From: Ostrinia nubilalis
Lineage: Eukaryota; Arthropoda; Insecta; Lepidoptera; Crambidae
Length of the DNA stretch: 64,000 nt
Direction: 5' to 3'
Assembly: GCF_963855985.1 (NCBI RefSeq)
Contig: NC_087109.1
Location: 950,001-1,014,000, forward strand
Shown: piece after piece, positions 1 to 11,196 of the stretch
Layout: the number at the start of each line of letters is the position of its first letter
Numbering within the stretch: position 1 is the stretch's first letter
Made by a program: the position numbers and the translations under genes
The notes under the pieces: generated by a model
The model's input: only the letters and a program-made list of their open reading frames with translations
The model's database searches: none
Told to the model about the DNA's origin: nothing

Positions 1-3000
1 TGACCCCTGAAAACATTTGCATCACTTGACCACTCGAAGTGAAGCATATCCTCGGTGGCCAAATCCCTTAATGCCACGTCGTCTGCCTTATCAAAGGCCT
101 CCAATGCCTCATTTTCATCTTCATCGACATGACTGCCTATGTTTCCAGTAGTCTCCCACTCCAGTACATCTTTATCGATTTCACCATTATCTTCTAATAA
201 AAAATCTGAAAAATAATATTTTTTTTTACATAAACATTGAAACATAATTCTTGTTAAATCCTTATTTATCATTACAATAGTTACATTATTTAAAACATGT
301 TAAAATAGTACTTTATACTAAGATCATTATTTTTTTCTTAAGACTATTATTTTATTATTACTAAACTTACTTGAGAATGGGGAAACTGCCTTTGATGATG
401 CTGGCAGTGGAAGCGCGTCGGAAATCGGAGAGGCAGGTTCTAAAATATTCGAAAACACGTTAAAATAGTACTATACAGGGTGTTAGGTAAATGGGTATAT
501 GAGCCGACACTAGCCCATGTTAACATGGGCATATAAATGGTATGGTGAAGTCAGAAATTTGATATCATCATTTTAATTTTTTTAATTTTCATACAAAATA
601 AATTTTATAAAATCCGATTTGTATGAAAAATAAAATAATTAAAATGAAGATATCAATTTTTTGACTTCACCATACCATTTATATGACCATGTTAACATGG
701 GCTAGTGTCAGGCTCATATACCCATTTACCTAACACCCTGTATATAAAAATCAATAATACAGTGTGAGTCACGTTAAAGTGTACATATGAAAATAGATGA
801 AACTAGACCTATTTTTATCGACAAAAAAGAGGTCAAAAATTTTTTGAGATTTTTTTTTAATTTTTTATAGAATTTTTTTTCTTCCAATTACTTATTGTAA
901 AGAAAACGTAATAACTTTTAAACTAAGCGGTATATCCTGATAAAATAAAAAAAAGTAATAATGCTAAATAACAGGCAATACTAAAAAAATACATAAAATA
1001 CACAAAAAATGCCAACAAATAATAAAAAATAATACTTTTTGAAAAAAATCTGCTTTTAAATTCGTGTTTTTTTGGTTATTTGATAAATTTCTCCAAAAAA
1101 TGCCCCTAAAACAGGTGGTTTTTATTACTTTGTATTATTCTCTATCGTATTATCTTTGTAAAACCAAAAATCGCATGTCTCTATCCCTATCACAACATTT
1201 TCTATGATCGTTTGAACAAAGGCCTGCCACAACATTATTCTCCGCTACAGGTAGAGACAATTTTAATTTTAACTAAAATGCTTATTTTACTTCGAAATCT
1301 TTTGTTTTTATTTGAAATCTAACTTGTCTTTATCAAAATTACAAATCTAGAGCCATTTTCAGTTTCGTTGTTAACGAAGCGTTGAATGGCGTGCCCGGAG
1401 AGGCTTGGTTCAAACAATCATTGCAAACGTTGTGATAGGGATAGAGACATGCGGTTTTTGGTTTTACGAAGGGAATACGATAGAGAATAACAAAAAGTAA
1501 TAAAAACCACCTGTTATAGGGGCATTTTTTGGAGAAATTTATCAAATAACCAAAAAAACACGAATTTGAAAGCAGATTTTTTTAAAAAGTTTAATTTTTT
1601 ATTATGTGTTGCCATTTTCTGAGTATTTTATGTATTTTTTTAGTATTGCCTGTTATTTAACATTATTACTGTTTTTATTTTATCAGGATATACCGCTTAG
1701 TTTAAAAGTTATTACGTTTTCTTTACAATAAGTAATTGTAAGAAAAAAAACTCTATAAAAAATTTAAAAAAAATCTCAAAAAATTTTTGACCTCTTTTTT
1801 GTCGATAAAAATAGGTCTAGTTTCATCTATTTTCATATGTACACTTTAACGTGACTCACACTGTATTTTCTTTAGATTATATTAGTAAACTCACTCGAAA
1901 ACGGGGAAACTGCCTTTGATGATGCTGGCAGTGGAAGCGCGCCGGGCACCGGAGAGGCAGGTTCTGAAATAAGTGTTGTTTGATTATCATAAAATAAAAT
2001 TTAATTTTACATGATTATGTGTAAATTATCAACTTAAATTAAAATAAAAACATTCATGAACCATTCGCGCCTTACGTATTCATGAAGTCAATCGCGAAGG
2101 AAATCTATTTAAAAAAAATAAAAAATACTTAAACCCACCAGAAAATCCAACCAGTTCCACTTCGCTGTCTACTATCTGGCAGTTGGAGATGTCGTCCGAC
2201 GTTGTGATCCCCGTTGATGGTGTGAACATAACTTTTGAACTATATAAAAGAAAAAACATAATTATTAGGTGTACGTCGTAGTTATCCAATTCCATGATTC
2301 AGAAACCGAAACTTACGTGCTCGGCCGTGCGCGTTTGACCGGCGTTTGACACGCGGTCTCCTCCTTATCTGATACATTATCTACAAATATTGATTTGGTA
2401 AGATTCATTTATTAGTTACACATCAAAAAAAGAATATTAAATCATTGATTACATACCATTTTCCGGTTCTACTGTGTAGCTGAATGGACCGTTTGCATCT
2501 GGTGTGATTTCTAAAAATTACCGATTAATTTTAGAATTGAATTTAAAAAATATATTGATTGGAACCAATTTCAATGTAACAATTTGTAAGGGAAATCGTG
2601 TCTGTAGAGTAATTAAATAGAGTAACTAAATATCACATACTTCTTTTTTTAAGTTCCCAAGCCTGGGGAACGCGGGGAGGTGGAACTTCCGGTGTGCCGG
2701 GAGTTAAAGGGCACTTTATGCGCTCAGGCGAAATATTTCCCTTTTTCCTGAAAGCAATTTTCAAATTAATTTACACCTTAAACATTAAAATTCACCAAAC
2801 GACATTATAATACTAATTTAAGAAACAGTTCTTACTTCATTTTCATAGGTGGGGCGTCAGGCATCAAAAAATGTCCCACTTGTTTTTTTTCCCTCAGAGC
2901 AAGGAGCTTTGTTCTCTGCTCCAAGGAAAGAATTTTGATGGCATTTTTTTCTTTTGCTTTGTTTATTTTTATATTTTTTATTTCTTCAGCCATTGAACTA

Positions 3001-3337
3001 GAATAGAAAAAAACTTATTGAAGTGCATCTTAAACACTGTAAAATAATAATAATAAAAGATTACATACGTCGGTACTGCATTAGTGGTGCTTGGGCCTGG
3101 TGTTGGAGATCTAAAATAAATAATTTTATTATTATTATCATACACTTATTCCGTCAATCACTAAAATATAAGATTTAGTCAGAAAACCACATATGCATTA
3201 TAATAAATCATTAAATAAAGCAAAGCAACCCACATTCCAAAATTCAAACTTCTCGCGCTGACACCAACTCGCCCACGGCCACGGCCACGGCCACGACCAC
3301 GGCCACGACCACGACCACGCTCATTTGGTTGATCCAT
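1..3337 (-). CDS. Unrecognised multi-exon protein with Arg-Gly-rich N-terminus (5' part; 3' end outside window)
   Basis: Spliced model with exons (minus) 3337-3234, 3110-3069, 2997-2836, 2747-2641, 2510-2457, 2380-2317, 2239-2139, 1963-1895, 439-371 and 205 to the left edge. All junctions are GT-AG and the frame stays open for about 325 codons. The start is the ATG at 3337, followed at once by about nine Arg-Gly pairs. Next comes a Lys/Glu-rich, probably helical segment (exon 3), then Pro/Ser-rich linkers, one with a basic KRARP motif that could be a nuclear localisation signal. The last exon is very acidic and ends in HFEWSSDANVFRG. That order (low-complexity N-terminus, acidic stretch, W-S-S-D-x(3)-F-R-G) resembles the start of PiggyBac-derived transposases and would fit a domesticated, intron-containing copy. 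This is weak inference, since the DDE core would lie outside the window. Exon structure is well supported; function is not known. Confidence 0.6.
476..740. mobile_element. Palindromic MITE, family A copy 1 (CAGGGTGTTAGG termini)
   Basis: Termini CAGGGTGTTAGGTAAATGGG are inverted at both ends and flanked by TA on each side, with near-complete internal palindromy. It is about 265 bp. A second copy is at 9349-9594. CAG..CTG ends with a TA target point to a Tc1/mariner-type mobiliser. Confidence 0.85.
760..1863. mobile_element. Fold-back DNA element with ~455-bp terminal inverted repeats
   Basis: It starts CAGTGTGAGTCACG and ends with the inverse, flanked by TA. The arms (about 760-1220 and 1400-1863) are near-perfect inverses; the short centre has no coding potential. 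It is a non-autonomous, probably Tc1/mariner-mobilised element in the intron between the duplicated 69-nt exons. Confidence 0.85.
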
Positions 3338-3479
3338 AACCGCCTAAACAATAGGTGACACGGACATTAAACACAACACTAAAACAGGCTATTAGTTTTA
3401 TTAATATAAACCCAAAACTGCTGAACTGAGTTAGAAACTACGTAAATAATAACAAAAAAAACATCCTATGCATTCTGGT

Positions 3480-3680
3480 GCAATAAATATATAACATTAT
3501 TTGCTTTTTTTAACATCCTGTATAATTATATACAGCATAGGCTGTATATAATTATACAGGATGTTAAAAAAATCCTAACTAATCCTAACTAATCAACATC
3601 CGTTCAGCAGTTTTAGCGTGACAGAGTAACAAACATACATCCGTCCAAACATATGCATTTATAATATTAGTAGGACAGAA
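3480..3680. repeat. Short hairpin and a Helitron-like or SINE-like remnant
   Basis: 3510-3575 is an inverted repeat (TTTAACATCCTGTATAATTA and its complement). 3577-3680 contains GTTCAGCAGTTTTAGCGTGA and, reversed, the CCTACTAATATTATAAATGC start that is also seen in the Helitron-like element at 51721. It is only a fragment. Confidence 0.5.
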
Positions 3681-4436
3681 ACAATAATTCAAAATAACAT
3701 TCATAGTTATTTATTAAAAGTAAAAACACCGAAATTTTAATAAAATGAGTTTATCAAAAATTCATTTACCGGTACCGATTTCCGCCCTTTGTGTCCCTAC
3801 CTTTGGTACCACAGAGCACTTAATTTAGTTTACTACTGGTATGCACGACGGCGGCCATTTTGTAATTTAATCGTCGAGCCACTTTTTGTAAACAATTAAA
3901 ATCATAACCATTCTTACGATACAGCTGTTGGATTATTCTATAAAATGCTTTTTGAATAACTAATGAATAATTAAAACAACGTCGCACTAACGTAATAACT
4001 TGGAAGCTTGGAAGAAACACTTAATTTGATCCACTTGATATCCACTTCAACTGCCACTCGACACAACTTGAAAAATGTCTTTGGGAAAAAAACAATATAA
4101 CAAGTTCATCAAAACAGCTGTTGCATCCTTATTTTCTATTAAATAATCTATACTAAAAGAGCACAACTTATCAACTTACCTTGCACAATGTTTCTTCTAT
4201 TAAAATAAACACTTCAAAAATCGGACGTCTGACGGCTCATGTCATGTCAAACTGAGAGTGTTCCATTTCAACATTATTTCACATCGCTCACAGATTAAAA
4301 AAATATCACAGATAACGCTAAATTTATCAACGTTGATGTCAAAAATTGCAAATCTCCATACATGTAAAGGAACATGCCCAAATTGACCTTTAAACACAGA
4401 CAAAAAATCTTGGTGACAAAACTCCCCATGGGTCAT

Positions 4437-5069
4437 CTATAGTTCCAAAATACAGAGCCCCGATTACGGTAACTTTTATAACGTCTACAATCCAGACGCG
4501 TTTCTGATTCTGCGATACGATTGGTCAAAACAGCTGACGTACGCTGTTGAACGACCAATCGTATCGCAGAATCGAGAAGCGTGTCTGGATTGTTGACGTT
4601 AAAAATTACCGTAATCGGGGCTCTGGACTGTCCTATCGATGACATTGACAGTGGGGCGCCACCGTCAATACCGGATCGCTGGTTCCAATTTTTGCCATGT
4701 TGGAAAGTTTGGAAACCATATAGTTGAACGATGGTAGCGCCCCCCTGTCATTGAGTTTGGTGGAACAGTTCAGCGTTATACTATAGATGACCCACGCTGC
4801 CCCCCTAGACAAAACACACTTTTTGATCGAATCGAAAATCGAATCCGTCAAAACTCCATAAAAAAGGGGCTTTTCGACCACTTATCGACTAGTTTGCGAT
4901 TAAACTGTCCCACCAAACTCAATGACAGGGGGGCGCTACCATCGTTCAACTATATGGTTTCCAACATGGCAAAAATCTGAACCAGCGATCCGGTATTGAC
5001 AGTGGCGCCCCACTGTCAATGTCATCGACAGGACAGTCCAGTATAACTATGTATATTTTGGAACTATAG
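4437..5069. mobile_element. Fold-back element with CTATAGTTCCAAAATA ends
   Basis: The two arms are inverted copies: about 4626-4760 against 4900-5045, plus the outer CTATAGTTCCAAAATA at both edges. The left arm is interrupted by a second palindromic element at 4453-4625. A further inverted pair (GCCCCCCTAGACAAAA, 4799-4890 against 5090-5212) extends the structure to about 5212. A truncated relative lies at 19110-19225. No protein is encoded. Confidence 0.7.
4453..4625. mobile_element. Near-perfect palindromic MITE nested in the fold-back element
   Basis: Both ends read CAGAGCCCCGATTACGGTAA in inverted orientation, and the whole 173 bp folds into one hairpin. It sits in the left arm of the 4437-5069 element. 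Comparison with the right arm shows that about 15 bp of host arm were lost at the insertion point. Confidence 0.8.
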
Positions 5070-5219
5070 CCTGACCAGTGGGTCTAGACAAAGTGCAAAT
5101 TATAATCGCAAACCAGTCGAAAAGTGGTCGAAAAGTCCCTTTTTTGTATGGAGTTTTGACGGATTCGATTTTCGATTCGATCAAAAAGTGCGTTTTGTCT
5201 AGGGGGGCAGGAACATAAA

Positions 5220-6259
5220 AACCCTGGCATAGAGGCGCTTCAATTGCATTTGATAGTGCAACACTGAGTACAGTCGTACCTGTGTTAAATTAATAGGTTA
5301 ACTTTATGTATCAGGATTCAGGATTACGGGCTAATTTGATATTTTCATAAATTAACGAAAAAATATTAATATAGGTAACCTGATTTATATAAATTAAATG
5401 AAACCATCAATCGAGCTAGAAGAATTTATTTTATTATTCATCAATAATCAAATTCAGAACTTGAATATTCAACTGCAATGTCTGCTCATGAACGCTTCAA
5501 ACTCGGTACTTCTTTCCCAATCCCATAAAATTCAACACTTAGAAAGTAACAAAATTTTTTAAAATAGGTAGTTGAAACAAACCACAGCTAATTTTCATAG
5601 TGGACTGTACTATACGATAAACATGTCAGTCAATTTAACAACCTTTGTCGGAAACATTATTCAATGAAAATATTGTCCGAACCCTTAGTATTTCTCTTCG
5701 ACAAATACTTTAACACATTGTGAACCACTTTTCTTTCACGACTATAAAAATATTTTAGCAATTTAATTCATAAAACCAATTGCGCACATTTAAAATAAAG
5801 TTTGTTTACACTTTGACAGCAATAGACTGACATGCAAGGTGACATGTCAATGAAGTTTTCAGTTACTGTTGCCATTAAAAGAAATTAGTACCATTAGTTT
5901 TCCGCAACATGGCGAGGGTTTTTATGTTTCTGGTCAGGCTATATACCAAAAATTTCTGGGAACTTTTGTCACCACCGGTTTTTTAGCGGTTTACTTCGAG
6001 ACCAACATTTGGCATTTGGCAAGTGCTGAGAAGAAGATCACGCAATTTACGTAATAAAATAAGCATAGTTTGCTCTATCGCCCTTTGGGTAATCTTGAGC
6101 CTTCGATGCTCATAACAAGGGGCTGTAGTCCCCAAAACGATCGATATTTTACTTCAAATACCTATGTATTCAATTCGAAATGTAACTTTGGGGTCACCTG
6201 CTGATCTAGACGATGAGTTTGGTACAGTTTTTTTTTATAAATGTTAATTTCGTCCCCAG
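5220..6259. other. Intergenic stretch without recognised gene; small antisense RTE remnant
   Basis: No convincing gene is seen. About 6054-6115 on the minus strand reads HRRLKITQRAI.., a remnant of the RTE-type reverse transcriptase tail seen more fully at 21.4-21.65 kb. The rest is AT-rich. Confidence 0.5.
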
Positions 6260-8539
6260 ATTCGTACTGGACGGAGCGCTACAGCGGCTACGGGTCTTGG
6301 GCGGGGGCGCTGGGAGTCAGCGCAGTGTGGCGCCGCGCCGGCAACCTGCCCCCGCGCCGCCTGCTGCTTGCGCACGCGACTGCGGACCTGACGGCGCCGC
6401 CGCACCACGCGCTGGCATTGGCGAGAGCCTTGATTAGACAGGGAGCTGTGTATACTCACCAGGTAGGTCACCAATCACCAAATGGCAGTAATATAAGGGT
6501 ACCTTTTAATCTAGGAGTTTCTACTGTTTACGCACGCCTCTGTCGACGTTACTACGCCGCCGCTCCACACTTGATCGGGCAAGGAGCTGTGTACGCTTAT
6601 CAGGTAAGTCGCACTTGATGGAGCTACAGAGGCTGCGGATCATGGACGGCTGATCTCGGCATCAGCGCCGGCTGTTACTTGCGCACGCGACTGCGGACCT
6701 TACGGCGCCGCCGCACCATGCTCTGGCGTTAGCGAGAGCCTTGATAAGACAGGGAGCAGTTTACACTCATCAGGTACGAGATAGTAACTTGCCTTCTAGA
6801 AGTTTCTGCTGCTTGCGCACGCGACTGCGGACCTGACGGCGCCGCCGCACCACGCGCTGGCGTTGGCGAGAGCCTTGATAAGGCAGGCAGCTGTGTATAC
6901 TCATCAGGTACATACTAGCTTGTCCTCTAGTATAGTCTGGTCTGTGAGCACGTAGAATTTTTCCAATGACCCCAAGCTACCCATCCTTATCGCTCGCGCG
7001 TAATTATTTTGCTGTCGCGCTCGCACACTCACTGCGGGCGCCCGTCGCATAGTCGCGACAGCAATATAATTACGCGGTAGCGATAAGGATGGGTAGCTTG
7101 GGGTCATTGGACAAAATTCTACGTGCTCACAGACCGGGCTTTAGACTATGCTGCCAGCCAGCTGCCAGCTTCATAATTCCATAGCACTGGGAGCTGTGCA
7201 CACTCATCTGGATGGTTTTAGCAACCTACCCCGCGCAGGCTGTTACTTGCGCACGCGACTGCGGACCTGACGGCGCCGCCGCACCACGCTCTGGCGTTAG
7301 CGAGAGCCTTGATAAGACAGGGAGCTGTGTATACTCACCAGGTATGTGATAATGGCTAGCCCTCTCGAAAATTGACACAGCAGAACTGACGACGCTCTCC
7401 ATACATAATACGATGGCGCTGCCAGCGCCCATACATAGCTACTTATTGGGTCAGGGCCCCGCGCCGCCTGCTACTTGCGCACGCGACTGCGGACCTGACG
7501 GCGCCTCCGCACCATGCGCTGGCGTTGGCGAGAGCCTTGATTAGGCAGGGAGCTGTGTATACTCACCAGGTAGGTCACCAATCACCAAATGGCAGTATAA
7601 TCTGTAATATAAGCGTACCTTTTAATCTATGAGTGTCTGCTGTTTACGCACGCCTCCGTCGACGTTCCTACGCCGCCGCTACACACTTGATCGGGCAAGG
7701 AGCTGTGTACGCTTATCAGGTAAGTCGCACTGGATGGAGCTACAGAGGCTACGGGTCATGGGTGGCTTCTCTTGGCATCAGCGCCGGCGTTACTTGCGCA
7801 CGCGACTGTGGACCTTACGGTGCCTCCGCACCATGCTCTGGCGTTAGCGAGAGCCTTGATAAGGCAGGGCGCTGTGTATACTCATCAGGTACGTAGTAGC
7901 TTACCTTCTAATAGCTAGGATGGTGTTAATGACCTTCTCCCTTGTCGTCTGCTATTAGCCCACGCGTCTGCGGATCTTACAGCGCCGCCGCATCACGCTC
8001 TGGCGTTGACGAGAGCTTTGATTAGACAGGGAGCTGTTTACACTCATCAGGTACATACTAGCTTGTCCTCTAGTAGACTATGCTGCCAGCCAGCTGCCAG
8101 CTTCATAATTCAATAGCACTGGGAGCTGTGTACACTCATCAGAATGGTTTTAACAACCTACTCTACTGCCAGCATAGCCCAAGTGACGGCACCGCCTCAC
8201 TCCAGCTTCAGTTCCAAGCTAACGGTGTATAAAGCTTGGCAGGGAGCAATTGGTAGCTTGTTCTGTAGCACTCGTTGTTTTGATGAATTACTCGTACGAT
8301 AGGCTATCAAAGACCTTGGTTGCAGCGTTAGCTTAACTGATGGCGTTAATTATTTCAACAACGTGTCACAGGCTTGCTTAAATTTCCAGGTGTACCCAGA
8401 CGAAGGGCACTCCTTCGAGCGCTCCTCGCTGCACCTGCACAAAGCCATGGAGCAGTTCTTCGACGAGTGCTTCGGGCCGGTCGAGGTGGCCGACTGGGAC
8501 GCGGCCGGCGTGGGAGGCCTGTTCCCCTTCCGCGACTAG
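6260..8539 (+). CDS. Dipeptidyl-peptidase-like S9 protein, C-terminal exons only
   Basis: Exon 6260-6462 (acceptor CCCCAG, donor GTAGGT) joins in frame to the last exon 8390-8539, which ends in TAG. The peptide has WTERYSGYGS (the YTERY signature of DPP4-type S9B enzymes), LLLAHATADL holding the catalytic Asp region (HGTAD in relatives), and VYPDEGHSF holding the catalytic His (DExH). It then gives the typical C-terminal MEQFFDECFG helix. Asp and His are present; the nucleophile Ser would lie in upstream exons that I cannot find between 3.4 and 6.2 kb. Either those exons lie left of the window, with the minus-strand gene nested in an intron, or this is a partial gene duplicate. The space between the two exons is filled by decayed copies of the first. 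Family is confident; function as a working gene is uncertain. Confidence 0.75.
6463..8260 (+). repeat. Two-level tandem array of decayed copies of the DPP penultimate exon
   Basis: Copies of the LLLAHATADL..GAVYTHQ exon segment, mostly still ending in a GT donor, occur at about 6520-6614, 6612-6774, 6800-6907, 7160-7212, 7213-7341, 7450-7570, 7625-7720, 7725-7888, 7935-8050 and 8100-8260. Several keep the full ATADLTAPPHHALALARALI frame. Others are frameshifted and have lost the in-frame acceptor (for example, stops near 6640). A higher-order ~1.1-kb unit is present twice (about 6340-7440 and 7450-8260): the spacer CAGGTAGGTCACCAATCACC occurs at 6460 and again at 7568. Copies therefore arose singly and then as a block. 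Confidence 0.8.
6933..7141. mobile_element. Palindromic MITE, family E copy 1 (GGTCTGTGAGCACGTAGAAT)
   Basis: About 209 bp, inverted ends GGTCTGTGAGCACGTAGAAT, core CAATGACCCCAAGCTACCCA in both orientations, GC-rich middle. The paralogous empty site at about 8063 (CTCTAGTAGACTATG) lacks it, which fixes TA as the target-site duplication. Other copies are at 10669, 31822 and 41048. Confidence 0.9.
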
Positions 8540-8559
8540 CAGGCCTGTTCCTGTTAGAG

Positions 8560-8900
8560 CATCCCTTGAAGATCTTAAGAACTGTTGGACTCGACAAACG
8601 TTATACAATTGGGACTGAAAATCTTCGACAGTCACTTGGATCAAGGTATGGATTTCATCCACGAAGACGCGCCGAATTTTTAGTCGAGGGAAGCGCGGGG
8701 TGCGGAGAGTTTGATCCGAGCAATCCGAGAGTCATTTTTGTAGTGTGCGTGTGCACTCATGGATAATTTAGCGTGTACCGATAATGATAATGGTGGGGCG
8801 CGTCTTCGTGGATGAAACGATCTGTAGCCTCTTTCGATCTCGTGAAAACCGTTAGACTTGACAATTGGGACTGAAAATCTTCCAGATTTCACTTGGATTA
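8560..8900. mobile_element. MITE family F (copy 1, ~8650-8822) inside a ~65-bp direct duplication
   Basis: Inverted ends CATCCACGAAGACGCGCC lie at about 8655 and 8800. The flanks carry a degenerate direct repeat (CAATTGGGACTGAAAATCTT at 8606 and again near 8861). A second copy of the MITE is at 44104-44680. This is just after the DPP stop codon, so it may be in its 3' UTR. Confidence 0.7.
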
Positions 8901-9348
8901 TGGCTGCCTGTCTCGTCAGAATTGTGGCTCAGACTGCAGGCTATCATAGCTCCAATGTCTACCGCTAGGATGTCACTTTCTTGGATACGGTTACCTCTTT
9001 TGTTAATTGATCAAAAAAGAATCCAACGAAACGCTATCCTAAACGCTAAATCCTGTATGCTCCTAATTCCTACCCACTTTTACCCACACTTGATGTGTCA
9101 TTATGACTGATGGGACTTATAAATAAATGAGGATAGGACATGTCCCTACTTACTGAAAGCACGGTAATAATATCATACAGTATTGTAACTTCATATAAAC
9201 GGACGAAACGCGAGCTTTCCTTCGAAATTCAAATCTCGGTATGCGCTCGACATGCAAAAGTCGGGGGTGTCGCGAATGTGCCACATGTGTTGTTTTTTAA
9301 AAAGTAAGCGCTCGTTTTTTTATAAAAATAATAAAGTACCTATTTATA
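8901..9348. other. Possible 3' UTR and polyadenylation region of the DPP-like gene
   Basis: No gene is seen. AATAAA in TTATAAATAAATGAGG at about 9119 is the first clear polyadenylation-like signal downstream of the stop at 8539. Confidence 0.3.
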
Positions 9349-9594
9349 TAGGGTGTTAGGTAAATGGGTTTATAAGCCGACACTAGCCCATGTTAACATT
9401 AATTGATATGGTGAAGTCAGTGATATCATCATTTTTTTTTAAATTTCATACAAAATAAAATTTATAAAATCTGATTTCTATGAAAATTAAAATGATTAAA
9501 ATGATGATATCAATTTTCTGCCTTAATCATACCATTTATGCACATGTTAACATGGGCTAGTGTCGGCTTTTAAACCCATTTACCTAACACCCTG
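9349..9594. mobile_element. Palindromic MITE, family A copy 2
   Basis: Same GGGTGTTAGGTAAATGGG ends and ACACTAGCCCATGTTAACAT subterminal block as 476-740. Its left terminal CA has mutated. Confidence 0.85.
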
Positions 9595-10668
9595 TATAAT
9601 CAAGCATTTTGTACGCCTCAGTCGAGGCGCATACATTTTACGGTCGCAAATTTATAAGATTTGTTACTACAATATCTTAACACAAATTTATTTTTTAATT
9701 AAATCACAAAGTATTTAGTTTGTCAAAATAAAATAAAAAAATTACAATCACAAAATACATTTACAAAACTAGTTAGAAATTCTAAGTAGGCAGACGTAAT
9801 GAAAATAGGATCTGTAGGTGGGCAGCCCTATCGCATGTTGTCATACCGTGACGTTCCGCGCGGCTGTTGACATTTATTTCAAAAATATGGTCGAGTTGGA
9901 ATACTGTATAGATAGTATTACCGTGCTGAAAGTTTACCAAGCGTTTGTTGCATTTGTCAAGTGTTGTCAAGTAGGTAATTCCAATCCAATCAAGATGAAG
10001 TTGTTGCAATATTATATCGTCCGCCTAAATGAAATGCTCAGACAACTTGGAGCGCTCAAACTTTACCATTCTATAAACGAAGAAACTTGTAAAATTGATG
10101 AGTAAGAAGCTCCATATATTTAGGACTCGTAGAGTAGATATTTGTGAGATGGGGCAGTAAAAAGAAAAGCAGTTATTGTTGAAACTGGTTAACATCTCGC
10201 TCACGCAGAAACTGGTCTGCGGGCCAAATGTCAACTTTTTAAAATGTTCATGAGTAGATCCTTCTTACTTAAGTAATGCAAAGGATAATGTTCTTTACCA
10301 TTCCAAGGTGTGAGAATTCAAGACCTCTGTTCGGATTCCAAAGTTCAGAGACTGGTTCCACGGCACTAAACAGACGGAACTGAAGTAACACAGTGCGAGT
10401 TCCGAGGCCGAGTTCCGTGACCCAAGGTTCCTGGCCAATGTTCCGAGTTCCAGAACTGAGTTTCAGGTTCCGTATTCTAGAGCCTGAGTTCCGAAGGCCG
10501 AGTTCCGAGTTCGAGGTGCCGACTGAATGTGCTTAGTTCCTCTACGGGGCCGAGTTCCAAGTCGAAGTTCTGCGGAACAGTAGCAGGGTCTGAATTCTCA
10601 GCTTCATGTTTCTCGTTGTCAAATACGTAGGTACCTACGTTCTTTCTAAACTGGTCCGGGCCAATCTA
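9595..10668. other. Non-coding stretch with degenerate GAGTTCC repeats
   Basis: No supported gene. From about 10330 to 10610 the heptamer GAGTTCC/AGTTCCG recurs more than ten times at irregular spacing (a degenerate simple repeat). The short ORFs around 9.8-10.1 kb have no recognisable features. Confidence 0.4.
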
Positions 10669-10726
10669 AAGCGCGGTCTGTGAGCACGTAGAATTTTGTG
10701 CTCGTAGTCCAGACTATACCCATAAA
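10669..10726. mobile_element. Deletion derivative of MITE family E
   Basis: The left end AAGCGCGGTCTGTGAGCACGTAGAATTTTG is joined almost directly to a degraded right end (GTAGTCCAGACTATA); the interior is gone. Confidence 0.6.
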
Positions 10727-10804
10727 CATTTTTAAAAGTTGACATGTAGCTTAGCTCATTAAAACAAAAATTGCACAATAAGAACTTGGCATTGTAGCAT
10801 CTAA

Positions 10805-11000
10805 GTGAAGGATAAAGCAAACTTATCAACTCGGAAACGGATCGTAACCGTATCAACCGAGGTGGTCAGTATTATTTGCAAGGAACTCGGTACTGCAACG
10901 CACACTTATCCGCACCGTGACGTAAACGCCTCGCCTCGCGGTTTACAGCGCAGCGAAAGGAGATACCCTTTCCAGGTTGATAAGTGTGCTTTGACCTTGA
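10805..11000. mobile_element. Probable palindromic MITE
   Basis: AAAGCAAACTTATCAAC near 10815 is inverted as GTTGATAAGTGTGCTTT near 10977. The interior contains a GC-rich hairpin (GTAAACGC..GCGGTTTAC). Single copy in the window, class unknown. Confidence 0.5.
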
Positions 11001-11196
11001 TTGTGATGTGCTGGCGATTGTACCCGAACTTTTTATCCTATCTCAAAAATCCAATCTGTTAATTTTTGTCTCAAAATTGTAAAAAAAATAGAGGAAGCTA
11101 ACATCTGACTGCCTTAACGAGAAAAAGATACCAATGATGAATTAGACTTTTTGAAAGAAGTTCCAACTAGAGAGTATTTTATAATGACCAAGACCT

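Larger units (their letters stand above)
371..1963 (-). repeat. Tandemly duplicated 69-nt coding exon
   Basis: Exons 1963-1895 and 439-371 are both 69 nt, both phase 1 to phase 1, and encode near-identical 23-residue peptides that share ALPLPASSKAVSPF. They differ at VPG versus ISD. Both have good acceptors and donors, so they can be included together or alternatively without changing frame. The flanking introns also share short stretches (TTAAAATAGTACT occurs twice on the left side). Two DNA transposons lie in the intron between them. Confidence 0.75.

Noticed and set aside
7226..7432. Minus-strand ORF in the exon array
   Set aside because: Antisense of the repeated DPP exon.
8355..8766. 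Overlapping ORFs of 80-130 codons around the last DPP exon
   Set aside because: Other-frame shadows caused by high GC; the S9 C-terminal frame with acceptor and stop is the supported one.
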